A stretch of 64,000 bases of DNA from Cryptomeria japonica (taxonomy: Eukaryota > Streptophyta > Pinopsida > Cupressales > Cupressaceae), in contig NC_081412.1 in assembly GCF_030272615.1 (NCBI RefSeq), positions 671,546,852 to 671,610,851 of the forward strand, read 5' to 3'. Made by a program: the position numbers and the translations under genes. How positions within the stretch are numbered: the first letter of the stretch is position 1; each line of letters opens with the position of its first letter. The notes under the pieces are model-generated. The model was given only the letters and a program-made list of their open reading frames with translations, was not told where the DNA came from and made no database searches. Below, piece by piece: positions 34,787 through 46,200 of the stretch.

Positions 34787-36045
34787 TGTAGCGTCATAAA
34801 ATTGTGACACTTGGAATTTTGACTCCATTTGGGTCTTCACGATGACGGCGCAACATTGAACCTGAATGGAGACCCCGAAACCTATTTGCGACATCAAAAA
34901 CTGCATCTTTCTACACCTTGGCCTGATCCTCCTTGCACCCTGCTGTCCCAGGAGGTGGGACCATGGCACCTAGTGCCCTGGTCCTTTAGGACCATGGCGC
35001 CTAGTGCCCTGGTCCCTTAGGACCATGGCGCCCAGCGCCCTGGTCCCTGGCCCTATTTTGGGCCCGGTCTCTTGTTGGGCATCGGGTCTTCAAGTTTGCA
35101 ATTTGGAAAATAATGTTCCTAGGTCGTCCTAAGGTCGGAAAAATCAGTCTCCTAACCCTAATTGACAAGTATATAAATTACATTTCCTCTCCCATTTTGA
35201 GGAGGAAAATAACATATGTGCGCAAGAGGCGGAAGCGATAGACAAACATTCAAACATTCAAGCATTCAAGCATTCCTTCAAGCAATTGAGCATTCTAGGT
35301 CTCCATTCAAGGCTAGGTGTTGCATTCAAGACAAGGATTCAACCATTGAAGAGGAGATCACTTACAACATACAACCTATGACATACAACATCATTACACC
35401 TTCGCATGTAAGAATACAAACATTCTTACAACAAGGTATCAATATTTGATTACATTACAAACATTTACATTTACAACATTCTCATTTCTTGGTTAATTCC
35501 AAAACTAGGGTTTGACCTGAAGGCAAACCCCTAATCACTAACCCCCCAATTGTCCTCTCTTTTCTATGTGTAGGTTGCAGGTACGCGGCTGTAATTGAAG
35601 ATCTGGAATCCTTGTGTAGAGATGAACAAATCCCCCTTCGTTTTGCGGATTTTTCGGAGGACCGTGTGCACTCCAGGTGCCATCGTCCCATCAACTTTTG
35701 CTCATACTTGCAAGACAGCATCATCTCGACATTTTACTACTAATTTCAGGTCCACAGCTTCATCCCGTGTCTCTATCTCCGTCTACAAGCGAATCTTTCC
35801 TACTTTTACATACACTCCTAGTTCAATCCTTCTATCTACATTCTTTACAAAAGAGGGTATCCTTGCTGTCTCAACCCTTGAAACTCATTTAGAATTCAAT
35901 CTTGCATTGTGTGGGATTGGATCTTGTGAGTTTCAACCCCTCTTTTGAATGTAAAGTCTCTCCTAAGTGAAAACCGTCAATCCTAGTGACCTTTCTCTCT
36001 CCTTGGAGTGGGGGGAACACCTAGGGTTCGATTTTCCGCTTTACA
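34787..36045 (+). repeat. 5' LTR of the gag-only element (1,259 bp)
   Basis: Opens TGTAGCGTCATAAAATTG, closes TTCCGCTTTACA. It contains three units of a 31-bp GC-rich repeat (34958-35050). The following ATTTTGGTGAACCCAACG is the likely primer binding site. A 117-codon open frame at 35595-35948 is also open in the 3' LTR copy, but the two LTRs share one origin, so this is not evidence of a gene. Confidence 0.9.
34958..35050 (+). repeat. 31-bp GC-rich tandem repeat in LTR
   Basis: GGACCATGGC starts units at 34958, 34989 and 35020. Each unit begins GGACCA and has TGGTCC near its end, so each can fold as a hairpin. The 3' LTR has only two units (41762 and 41793), a copy-number difference between sister LTRs. 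Confidence 0.88.
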
Positions 36046-36063
36046 TTTTGGTGAACCCAACGT
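36046..36063 (+). other. Candidate primer binding site of the gag-only element
   Basis: TTTTGGTGAACCCAACGT directly follows the 5' LTR; TGG at this position is typical of tRNA primer sites. The tRNA species was not assigned. Confidence 0.55.
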
Positions 36064-37407
36064 GAATCATCCTAATTCTGATTATTCATGGTTAGATCTG
36101 AAAAAAATTTTGCTTCCTTAATTACATTTCCATGTTTGATCTTTTGCAAATTTTAGAGGTTAATTGCATAAAAACCCTAAATTTTCTTTTTAGTAATTGA
36201 GCTTGTGAAATGTTTAATTGTTAATGCTTGTTTCAGATCTACCCTTCTATTGCAAATTGTCAATTCATATTTGTGCTTTAATTCTAAAAATTAGGTGGTT
36301 AAGTGTCAAAACCCTCTTGATTCAACCTTTGACCGATGATTTCACTGATCAGAACACCTCCAAATCGGCTGTAACTTTGGATTTCGCAACAAAATCATAA
36401 TATCTCTCATCCCTGAAAATTTTGAAAAAAGTTGCGAGGACCGTGTGCACCCCGAGCACCATTGTCCCCGACATTTTTTCCGAAATTTCAGGAGCTAGAT
36501 CTTACTATATTTTTTTGCTAGAATCCGGAATCTTGGCTGATTTCATCAATTCTAACACTTTCAAAATTAAAGTCAAAGTTGGTCTAGTGATTGCTTGGAT
36601 TAAGGCTTCTAGTCATTCAAAAATTGTTGAAATTGAAATTTTGTGTCAAAATTGTGTTTCTTACTGTCCTAAATCTGAAAAGTGTGTTGGCATTCATTCA
36701 AAGTTTTAGTGCTTTATTCAAATTTTTGCAATTTGTGACTTTTGAAATTAAATGTTTAATTGCAACAAATTTGATTTCCACTTTCAAAATTGAATTTTGC
36801 ATGAAATTGAGCCAACTTTTGAATTTCAAAGCTTGCATTGCTTTTAGTATTCCCTCTAAAATCATAAAATTCAAAATTTCAGTTTCCCTCTCTTTTTCAA
36901 AATTCAAATTTTGCATTTTTAAACAATCTTGGTAGGATTCAATTTTGAGATTGCAACTTTAATTTGGCCTATCTACAGATCGTAAAATCACTCGATTTTT
37001 TCAGATTAGCTTTAAAATCATCATAACTTTCATCCCTGAAAATTTTGAAAAAAGTTGCGAGGACCGTGTGCACTCCGTTCACCACGGTCCCTGACATTTT
37101 TTCCGAAATTTTGGGAGATTGTCATGATTGAATTTAACAGCTTAAATCTAGGAGATTGGTTGATTTTATTGAAATTTGCTACCTCTAAATTCGAAAATAA
37201 ATTCAAAATTTAAGATTTGAATTTTCAAGATAACAATTAAAATTAAGAGCTACCCCCCTTGGCCCTAATTTTCAATTGTGCCTACCTTTCTTGGAAGTTG
37301 TGTTTCCCTCTTCTTTCACAAAGTTCAAATTGGATGATCATTATCTCATTGTTCAATTTTGCCAACTTTATTTTCAAAATTCAAAATCTTCTCTCTCTCT
37401 CTAGTGC
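36064..37407 (+). other. Leader of the gag-only element
   Basis: About 1.3 kb of AT-rich, Phe/Lys-codon-like low-complexity sequence before gag. Two copies of a conserved block, AAAATTTTGAAAAAAGTTGCG followed by AGGACCGTGTGCAC and ending TTTTTTCCGAAATTT, occur at about 36417-36496 and 37036-37116. Its GC-rich core also occurs in the LTR near 35657. Confidence 0.7.
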
Positions 37408-40400
37408 ATGAGTTTTACAACAATAAGCCCTACTTACACTATTCTTGTTAGACAAAGCCTTAGAATTAAGTCTTTCCAAGGTTTAAGTATCGAGGAGATG
37501 GAACCTAATTTGAATGGCCTTTTTAACGAGGACATGGGTAATTCCTCTAATCCTCTTAATGATGAAGAAGCTCTCCATGAGGTTTTTGTAGAACAACTTT
37601 TGAAATTGGATAACCAATTTGATGATTTTCAGCAATGGATGTCTCAAGAATACCCCGATAGTCAAGCTCTTTCATTAATTGAGGGTCTAAAACGTATGGT
37701 TCAAAGTGATAAGAATGGAATTGATATTTTGCATAGTATTGCACACATCGTGGATTCGAATGTGATGCCTATGAAGAGTTGTGCCAAAACTTTAGGTTAT
37801 ACACAACCTCCTACTCAAGTCAATCATTTTATTCCTTTGACAACTTCTATTGCTAGTATACCTACTTTTACATCAAACATAATGACTACTTCAATAAAAA
37901 ACATTCCACCTATGATCACCAGTCATGGGGGCAATCCTTCTTCTTCAATCAACCCTCTTCCTTCATTTAATCTGACTTCTTCATTCATTCCTTCAATGAG
38001 TGTCCCTATTACATCTCCACAAATGAACATGACGCAAGGGTGCAATTCATTCAACCATTCCATTCCTCCTTGTAGTGTTCCTTCTTTCCAATCATCTCCT
38101 ATGACTAACCATCATAGTGTCCTGCCACCTTACTCTCAATCAATACCTTCTTTCAATAACATAATACCTCCATCACAATCTAACATGTCTAATATGAACT
38201 CTTCGACTGAAGTGACCATTAACAATCTTGCACAAACTGTTTCTTCTTTACAGCAACAAATTGCCTCTATGAATCAGTCTAAGTTTAGTGTGCCCACATT
38301 TGATGTTGCGAGCCCACTTTCTCTTGACATTGTTTGAGCTATCCCCCCTAAGCATGTTGAAATCCCACAGTTGGAGCTTTATAATGGTAAAGGTGATCCT
38401 CTAACACATGTTAAGACCTTTCAAACAATATGTACTGATTTTGCTCATGACCAAAGGTTGCTTGCAAAACTGTTTACTAGAACATTAAGAGATAAGGCTC
38501 TACAATGGTATTGTTCATTGCCTTCCTATTCTATTACTTCTTTCCAACAACTTGCAAATGCTTTTATTCAACAATTTCAAAACAATATAAGTCCTAAAGT
38601 TACTTTGATTGATTTAATGCATTGTAAACAAGGTGTTAAAGAAAAAGTGACTGATTTCATTGGTAGATATAAGCATTTGTGTGCTCAAATTTCTTTTCCA
38701 GTACCTGACAATGATATTCAAAGAATCTTTATTTCTAATTTACAAAAAGATATTAGAGAAAAGCTTCTATTTTCTGAGTTTACTTCTTTCCAACAGTTGT
38801 GTGCAACTCTTCACAATTATCAACTGACTGTGAGTCAAATGGAACAAGCAAATCCTATGGCTCCGAGTGATAAGGGTGATAGTAGTCAACAACCATTTGG
38901 GAAGTTTAAACCGAATAGAGGGTTCGTTAAGTTCAATGAAAACATCACCGACAACAATGTGAATACAGCATTAGGTGTGCCTCCTATTTCTAAGTTTTTC
39001 AAGAAAGAAAGAGAGTTTACTCCTTTGAATGAATCATTGCATAGTATTATGAATAAGTTATTGGAACAAAATGTGCTTACTCTCCCTCCTATAAAGCAAA
39101 TAGATCCTGCAAAGATTAATTCACCCTATTTTGATAACAAATCTTTTTATCAATTTCATCGTCAACCTGGGCATGATACTAAAAAATGTTTTGCTTTAAA
39201 GGGTAAAATTCAAGATTTGATTGATAATAATACTATCTCTGTTTCAGGTGTGAATGATAAAGGCAACACATTTGTAGCTCTTCCTAACCAAAATCTTAAG
39301 ATTTTTACTGATCCATTACCTTCTCATACCTCTAATGTGATTGAGACTAATGATTCCTCTTTCTCACCTAATGGTCTTATGTCTATGACTCCGAATGTGA
39401 TTAACTTTGTAGAGCAGCAGAAAATCCCTAAAGAACCTTCCATCACATTTGATTCCAGTGAAACTATCAGGGCACCTGATGGTCCTTTATATATAGTTGC
39501 AAAAGTCAAGAATACACCTTGTCGTTGAGTGCTTATTGATCCTTCTTGCATGGTTAATGTTATTACTGAAGAATTTCTTTTTACTTTGCAATTGAATCAA
39601 GTGATCTATGACAAAACAAATGTGGTTGTGAAATTATTTCATGCATTTTCTTCTCCTGCAACTGGTTCTATTACATTACCTATTGAGGTCCATAACAAAT
39701 CCCTTGATGTGAGCTTTGCTATTATTCCATCGTCCGAACAATTTCGTGTGAAGCTAGGCTATCCTTGGCTATCTTCCATGAAAGCTATTGCTTCTCCTAT
39801 TCACAAGTTTTTGAAATTTCCCCATAATGGTGAAATTGTTACTGTCAATCATAGTCTCTTTAAACCAGCTGAAAGAACTTCTAACATTCCTATTGATTAT
39901 TTTTGGCCTAAACAATTCCAATCTCTTCCACCGTGAAGTGATCATCTTTTCAAATCTTATCAAAAGTGGAAAAAAGATATGATCCTATCTCTAAGTGAAC
40001 CTCGAACACCCAAACTTGATATTCCTATCGTTCTTGAGAAGGAAGTTCTTCCTTTGAAAGATAAAACTAATGTCTTTCCTCAAGAAGATTCCCAACCCAT
40101 TCCTATGGATGTGACTATGTCTATGTCTAATAAACTTTCTAAAAGTAGACCTATACCTCCTCGTCATGATGGACTTGGTCTCCTTCCTAAACCAAATATT
40201 CCTCCTTTATATGGAGCAGTTCCTCCTCCTTCCTCTTATAAAGAGAAGAGACCTTCCTCTTCTCCTATTATCCAACCTAAGAGACCACAACCTAAACACC
40301 CAAGTGATAAGGATGAGAACATTCCTCCTCCTCAATCTTCTCAACTTCCTACTAAGACTAGATGAAATCGTTTTGTGCATGAACGCTAATGAAAGCATCA

Positions 40401-40839
40401 TCTAAGAGCTCGTGCAGCTGCTTCTCAAACATTGCAATCCCCGAACAGACCTTCAGCTCGTATTATTCCATTTTCTCCTCAGCCGAAAATTGAGCCAAAA
40501 TCTCCTAATCATAAGATGCATGATGGTTTTGATCCTGTGCGAGTTAAAGATCCTATTTTTATAAATCTTGATGATGATATAGATGAAAATGTTACTCCTC
40601 TTTCTTCTGATAGTGAATATGAACATGTTGATATTAGTAACCATTTATCTAACGAATTTTCTAAAGCACTTATCCTAGCTCCTAGACAAGAACAATGTGG
40701 CTTGGAACATGAACATAGCCCTTGTTTGGATCTTGTGATAGCTCCATCTGCTGTGTTGGATGTTCCTCCTCTAGCATGTTTCCTGCCTTCTCGAAATATT
40801 GATCAGCAAGATCGGGCAGTGGATGGTGTGCTAGACTAG
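37408..40839 (+). pseudogene. Gag plus protease-like polyprotein of the gag-only element
   Basis: One reading frame spans about 1,140 codons, interrupted by TGA at 38335, 39526, 39934 and 40363 and by TAA-TGA at 40387-40392. N-terminal 300 residues: Ser/Pro/Asn-rich with many ITSxG and PSFN words. Capsid-like region from 38371: LELYNGKGDPLTHVKTFQ, DKALQWYCSLP, FQQLANAFIQQF. A degenerate knuckle, FYQFHRQPGHDTKKCFAL (about 39145-39200), lacks the Cys pair. The protease-like part reads VLIDPSCMVNVI (39528-39560), where D-S/T/G-G/A is expected, so the active site is altered. A Pro-rich tail follows (40140-40360). All stops fit C-to-T changes of CGA or CAA. Confidence 0.78.
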
Positions 40840-41591
40840 TTCACTAGCATAGCAGACTCTCTCCTCCTCTCTTGATATCTTTTGTTACTTCCTCTATGTG
40901 TTATTCTCATTCTTCTATTTGTTGTCCTTAGTGTTGTCTACTTGAGGATGATGCAAAGCATTGAGATCTCTTTTGGTCTCTCTCATGTTGACTCAAAAGA
41001 CACATGTGTTCCCTTCTTCTAGGTGACCTTCCTTGATTGGGGAATGAAGAACAATTATGCATACATACATATGATATACATGAATTATCATACAGCATAC
41101 TGACCCCAAGGAAACCGAAGTCACCTTGTGATTTATGTTTTGTGTCTATCATCCTTGGGTTTATCTCACACTTGGGGGCTAAATCTTTGTGATAACATGC
41201 TCCTTTCCCTTCTCATTTCTTATGTGTATCACTACCTTAAAGAAATCACCCCCGATGAGGCGTGTGTGATCACTTTAATGTAGGGAGCATACACTTCATC
41301 CATATCTCTTCAAGATTCTTGAAAATTTCTTGGTGAACTTAGCTTTGCCTTGAAAATTTTTGGTATTTTTCTTGCATGACTCATAGTGAGGGAACCTTAC
41401 TATTGATAGTCATGGTTCTCCCTCATGATCTTCCCTTTTACTTTGTCAATCGAAGTCATAAGATCCTTAGTCCACTGGGGGCTTGGTGTATCTTGCCTCC
41501 TTGACGTGGTGAAAGTCTTTCAATGTTCTTTTCTTGTACTTTACCAGAAGTATGGGCGTACGCTTATACTCCCGCTAAAGTGGGGGCTAAA
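40840..41591 (+). other. 3' non-coding region and polypurine tract of the gag-only element
   Basis: No coding motif. It ends in AAAGTGGGGGCTAAA (41577-41591) directly before the 3' LTR, a polypurine tract. A similar word, CTTGGGGGCTAAA, occurs at about 41172 and CTGGGGGCTTG near 41476, so the tract may be partly duplicated. Confidence 0.65.
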
Positions 41592-43808
41592 TGTAGCATC
41601 ATAAAATTGCGACACTTGCAATTTTGACTGCATTTAGGTCTTCACGATGGCGATGCAACATTGAACCTGAATGGAGACCCCGAAACCTGTTTGCAACATC
41701 AAAAACTGCATCTTTCTGCACCTTGGCCTGATCCTCCTTGCACCCTGCTGTCCGAGGAGGTGGGACCATGGCGCCTAGCACCCTGGTCCCTCAGGACCAT
41801 GGTGCCCAGTGCCCTGGTCCCTGGCCCTATTTTGGGCCCGGTCTCTTGTTGGGCATAGGGTCTTCAAGTTTGCAATTTGGAAAATAATGTTCCTAGGTCA
41901 GCCTAAGGTTGGAAAAATCAGTCTCCTAACCCTAATTGACAAGTATATAAATTACATTTCCTCTCCCATTTTGAGGAGGAAAAAAACATATGTGCGCAAG
42001 AGGCGGAAGCGATAGACAAACATTCAAACATTCAAGCATTCAAGCATTCCTTCAAGCAATTAAGCATTCTAGGTCTCCATTCAAGGCTACGTGTTGCATT
42101 CAAGACAAGGATTCAACCATTGTAGAGGAGATCACTTACAACATACAACATCATTACACCTTCGCATGTAAGAATAGCGTGAACTCACAAAGATGGTTCC
42201 CACTTTTTGGTACATCCTGATTTTTGCTGAAATCATACATTTTTTGGAAAATATAATTTTTTAAGCTTTAAGAGGTCCCATTTGAAGTAATTAATTGAAG
42301 AGAGTTAGATCAAAGGCTCTTAGATCAAAATTTCTTGGATAGAACCTCTCTACTTCTAAATCATACTTGCAATGGAGTCTCCTTTGCATCTATCAAATGC
42401 TGATAAAAAACCAATTTTACATTAGCTTTTGAGGGGTCAAACGAATTCATTTATAAGTTTTGTTTTCTTGAGGATTTAGTCCTTATTATAAGCTTTCCAG
42501 ATAGTATAATTTTTAATATATTTAAGTTTATTAATATATTTTTATTTTATTTTTTATGAATGTAGGTTTTTCACCAAACATGAACTTCTTTGTTCAATGC
42601 GTTGGGAAAAATAGCAAACTAATTCAAAAAAATTCTGAAAAATATATATGCCCTAGGTATTGATGTCTTCTTTCTAACAAAAAAAATAAAACTTAATTTT
42701 GATATATATAGAGCAAGTTATGTGTTCAAACGTACACCTATATCTAAATTATAATTAGTCGGACTTCAAAACTTAATAAAATAAAAAATATTCAACATAT
42801 CACTATCAAACCAACTGCATGCCCTGGGTATTGATGTTACAAACCAAAATTTAAAAGAGATAATTTTTTATCATTTATAGAAAAAATATTATACATTTCG
42901 GGAAACACGTCACTCTTAAAAAATGTTGTTTCCTGTAAAAAACTACTTTTGAGGGAGATGGAAAAATCAATAAAATTTTATTCAAAAAAATTTGAAAAAA
43001 ATATATTTAGAATCTACAAAAAGGATGTTACAAATCACTAGTTTACATCATCTTCAAATTCTTAACGATTTAAAAGTTATAGGTGTCGGAAAGTGAAGGT
43101 TTTTTGCAAAATGTTCATCTAAGTGTCAAAGTTGGTCAAAAAGTGGGAACCAGTATTGTGAGTTCACCCAAATTTACAAACATTCTTACAACAAGGTATC
43201 AGTATCTGATTACATTACAAACATTTACATTTACAGCATTCTCATTTCTTGGTTAATTCCAAAACCGGGGTTTGACCTGAACGCAAACCCCTAATCCCTA
43301 ACCCCCCAATCATCCTCTCTTTTCTGTGTGTAGGTTGCAGGTACGCGGCTGTAATTGAAGATCTGGAATACTTGTGCAGAGACGAACAGATCCCCCTTTG
43401 TTTCGCGGATTTTTCGGAGGACCGTGTGCACTCCGGGCACCATCGTCCCATCAACTTTCGCTCAAACTTGCAGGACAGCATCATCTCGACATTTTACTGC
43501 TAATTTCAGGTCCGTATCTTCATCCCGTGTCTCTGTCTCCGTCTACAAGCGAATCTTTCCTACTTTTACATACACTCCTAGTTCAATCCTTCTATCTACA
43601 TTCTTTACAAAAGAGGGTATCCTTGCTATCTCAACCCTTGAAACTCATTTAGAATTCAATCTTGCATTGTGTGGAATTGGATCTTGTGAGTTTCAACCCC
43701 TCTTTTGAATGTAAAGTCTCTCCTAAGTGAAAACCGTCAATCCTAGTGACCTCCTTTCTCTCTCCTAGGAGTGGGAGGAACACCTAGGGTTCGATTTTCC
43801 GCTTTATA
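41592..43808 (+). repeat. 3' LTR of the gag-only element, carrying a 993-bp insertion
   Basis: Matches 34787-36045 on both sides of the element at 42177-43169; without it the LTR would be about 1,224 bp. It ends TTATA where the 5' LTR ends TTACA, a C-to-T change of the conserved terminal CA. It also lacks one 31-bp repeat unit and a 14-bp CCTATGACATACAA segment present in the 5' LTR. Confidence 0.88.
42177..43169. mobile_element. 993-bp non-autonomous TIR element related to the 10.8 kb DNA transposon
   Basis: Ends are inverted repeats of about 33 bp: the left reads GCGTGAACTCACAAAGATGG and the right, reversed, GGGTGAACTCACAATACTGG; both continue TTCCCACTTTTTG. No coding capacity. CACAAAGaTGGtTCCCA closely matches CACAAAGTTGGGTCCCA at the left end of 22334-33089, and the CCCACTTTT(T/G)GG block is shared with its right end. 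The flanks GAATA (left) and AAATTTA (right) do not give a clean target duplication, so the exact outer bases are uncertain. Confidence 0.75.
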
Positions 43809-45200
43809 GGGGGTTTCAATGTTAGATAGAAGAAATGGAGGACCTATGACTCATTCCTATGGAAGAAGAGGAAAATAGAGTATGCACCCATTGTCATTAC
43901 TATGTATAAATGATATGCAGCTATTTAGGAATGTATGGATTGATGGAATACAATGGAATGCAATATATACAGATGAGGTGAAATGATGATCCAATGTGCT
44001 TTTATTTTTCATCATTTAGCATGGTAGTATCAAGCTTGGATGAGGTAGTAGGAACCAAGGATGGAGCATTGTATCTACAAAACAAGCAGCATAAATAAAG
44101 AATAAAGAATATGGACCCTCCATAATGGTTCATGCTCATATGGTCGAGGTATACGTTGTAGTCAGCAAGCCATAGTGATCCATGACTATATTTTGCATAA
44201 GATCACATAGCTTAGTGAACTTCCCACATAGACACCATTAGTACATGCCCCAGAACTTCATTGGAATAATTTGTAGAAGACATACAAACAATGCTTAGGA
44301 ACCATCTCGGCCACTCTAATCACTTGTGGATATCCCGGAGTAGCGTAGGAACCTGATATAAATGAATAAATAACCTAGAAATCAACCAAGTACTTGATAG
44401 CTTAAAAAAAATTTTCTTGTCAAAGAAAATGTCATCTTGTCTTTGTTTTGGTAAGGAAGGATGCATCCTTGTTAAGACAGTTGGCGTGTCGATGTTGATT
44501 ATTTGGTTGATATGATAAGTGCTCATCATTTTAGTATTTCAAAATGTTTGTTTGATATCTGTTTGGATGCATATGTACAAGGTGTTTCCATGTTTTTGGA
44601 TTTTGTGAGTGTTTTCTGAATGTTTTTGGAATTTTGTGAGACATTTTTTAATATTTTTGGATTTTTGTGAGATAGTTTTCCAAATGAAGAACTCAATGAA
44701 TCATAATTAATTCAGAATCCACTTCCATCAAATAGGTTAAGGGAATTGCCCCCAGTTTAGACATGACTATGAAAAAATGGGATGCAAGACGCATGAAGTA
44801 CTATTCTCGATTGCAGATCAATAACAAGCCATGGTTTGGACGGATGGATGTGTGCATGTAATGAATGTGATCACAACAAGTCTGAAAAATAAGGGAGCAA
44901 TAGCCTTTATGAGTGGTGCCTGTTTGCTAGGTTTTCACCATCGCACTTACCCAAGGTGCCACCGGAGTGGTTGTTCACTGTTTGGATGCATGATTTTTCT
45001 TTACTATTTTGATATTTTTGTATTTTCTTCAGGACATTTTTCTGAATGTTTTTGGTGTTTTTCTGGTATGTATGGGAGCCTAATGCTCTGCATAGCTTAT
45101 GTATAAAACTATTTGAGGTGCATGTTGTTGATTGGATCTACTAGCGGTTCTCTTTCTGAGGTAGCCAACTAATATGCCTCGGATCCAAATATAGCAGTGA
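43809..45200 (-). other. 3' non-coding region of the Tat-like gypsy, third piece
   Basis: Downstream of integrase on the minus strand. No gene recognised. It contains a local imperfect repeat of GTTTTTGGATTTTGTGAG (about 44585-44690) and again near 45000-45065. The open stretch at 44831-45106 on the plus strand shows no protein-like pattern. Confidence 0.6.
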
Positions 45201-46200
45201 TAACGTATGGACCCAGCTAGTTTGATTCAAACTTTCCCTGATGTTCTCTATTTGGTTGGTTACAAGGATTCTCACGAAGAACAAGATCACCTACCTCAAA
45301 TGTATGAGGTTTAACTCGGTGATTATAGCTTCTACTCATGCGCTGTTGATAGGCTTTGAGGTGATTGTATGTAGCTTGTCGTTTCTCATCAAGTAGTTCC
45401 AAGTCTTGAAGATGTGATACTTTGTATGCTTCATCATCTATGATATTATGCAAGGAGACCCATACAGATGGTATCTCAACCTCAATAGGTAAGATAGCTT
45501 CTGCTCCATAGACTAGTGAGTAGGGAGTTGTGCCTGTAAAGGTTCGAATGCTAGTTTGATATGCCCATAGTGTTGGATTTCATTGCCAATCACGACCGAA
45601 ATCATTGACTATCTTCTTTAGAATTCTCAATATGTTTTTGTTTGATGCTTCAGCCTGACCATTTCCCTATGGGTAATAGGGAGTGGAAAAGCGGTGTTCG
45701 ATGTGAAACTTCTCACAAAGCTCATGGACATCCTGATTTTTGAAAGGAAGACTGTTATCAGTGATGATGGATATGGGTACACCATACCGACAGATGATGT
45801 AATTAAGAATGAATGAGGTGATCTGCTTGTTGGTGACTTGGGTGAGTGGAACAACTTTGATCCATTTTGTGATGTATTTCGTAGCAATAATGATAAAATT
45901 ATGGCCGTTGGATGAAGATGGATGGATTTTACCCACAAGGTCAAGTACCCATTGACAAAAAGGCCATGGTGTTGTGATTGGTTGAATTTCTTGTGTTGAT
46001 GGATGTATCAGGTCTCCATGAATTTGACATTTCTTGTATTTTTTGACAAAATAATATGAGTCTTTTTCCATGGACGACCAATAGTATCCAGCGTGTATGA
46101 TCTTCTTTGCTAGGGAAGGACCACTTGAGTGGGTCCCAAAAATTCCTTCATGTACCTCTTCCAAGGCCTTTGTTATCTCATCCTGTTCTAGACATTAAAG
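45201..46200 (-). pseudogene. Tat-like gypsy integrase
   Basis: Read on the minus strand: the zinc-binding N-terminus HEGIFGTHSSG..CQIHGD (about 46150-46010), the core with WVLDLVGKIHPSS (catalytic Asp, about 45945), SIITDNSLPFK (second Asp, about 45755), and after a stop at about 45665 NGQAEASNKN (Glu, about 45650). The C-terminal part has RMSRSYNHRVKPHTFEVGDLVLRE (about 45330-45265), usual for gypsy integrases. Stops and a frame change make it non-functional. Confidence 0.88.

Larger units (their letters stand above)
34787..43808 (+). mobile_element. Gag-only LTR retrotransposon (TR-GAG-like, non-autonomous)
   Basis: LTRs start TGTAGC(G/A)TCATAAAATTG at 34787 and 41592 and end TTCCGCTTTA(C/T)A at 36045 and 43808, flanked by GGGGG on both sides. 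The inside carries one long gag-plus-protease-like frame (37408-40839) and no RT, RNase H or integrase. Elements keeping only gag between LTRs have been described in plants as TR-GAG elements; this fits that class, so it would depend on pol from another element, perhaps a gypsy relative. Confidence 0.82.

Noticed and set aside
35595-35948. 117-codon frame, also open at 43355-43708
   Set aside because: The two copies are sister LTRs of one insertion, so shared openness is expected from common origin and is no sign of selection.
36422-36935. Overlapping Phe/Lys-rich frames in the leader of the gag-only element
   Set aside because: Low-complexity AT-rich translation between the primer site and gag; no conserved motif.
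44831-45106. 91-codon frame with Cys/His content (plus strand)
   Set aside because: Lies in the antisense of the gypsy 3' non-coding region, with no start context or family resemblance.
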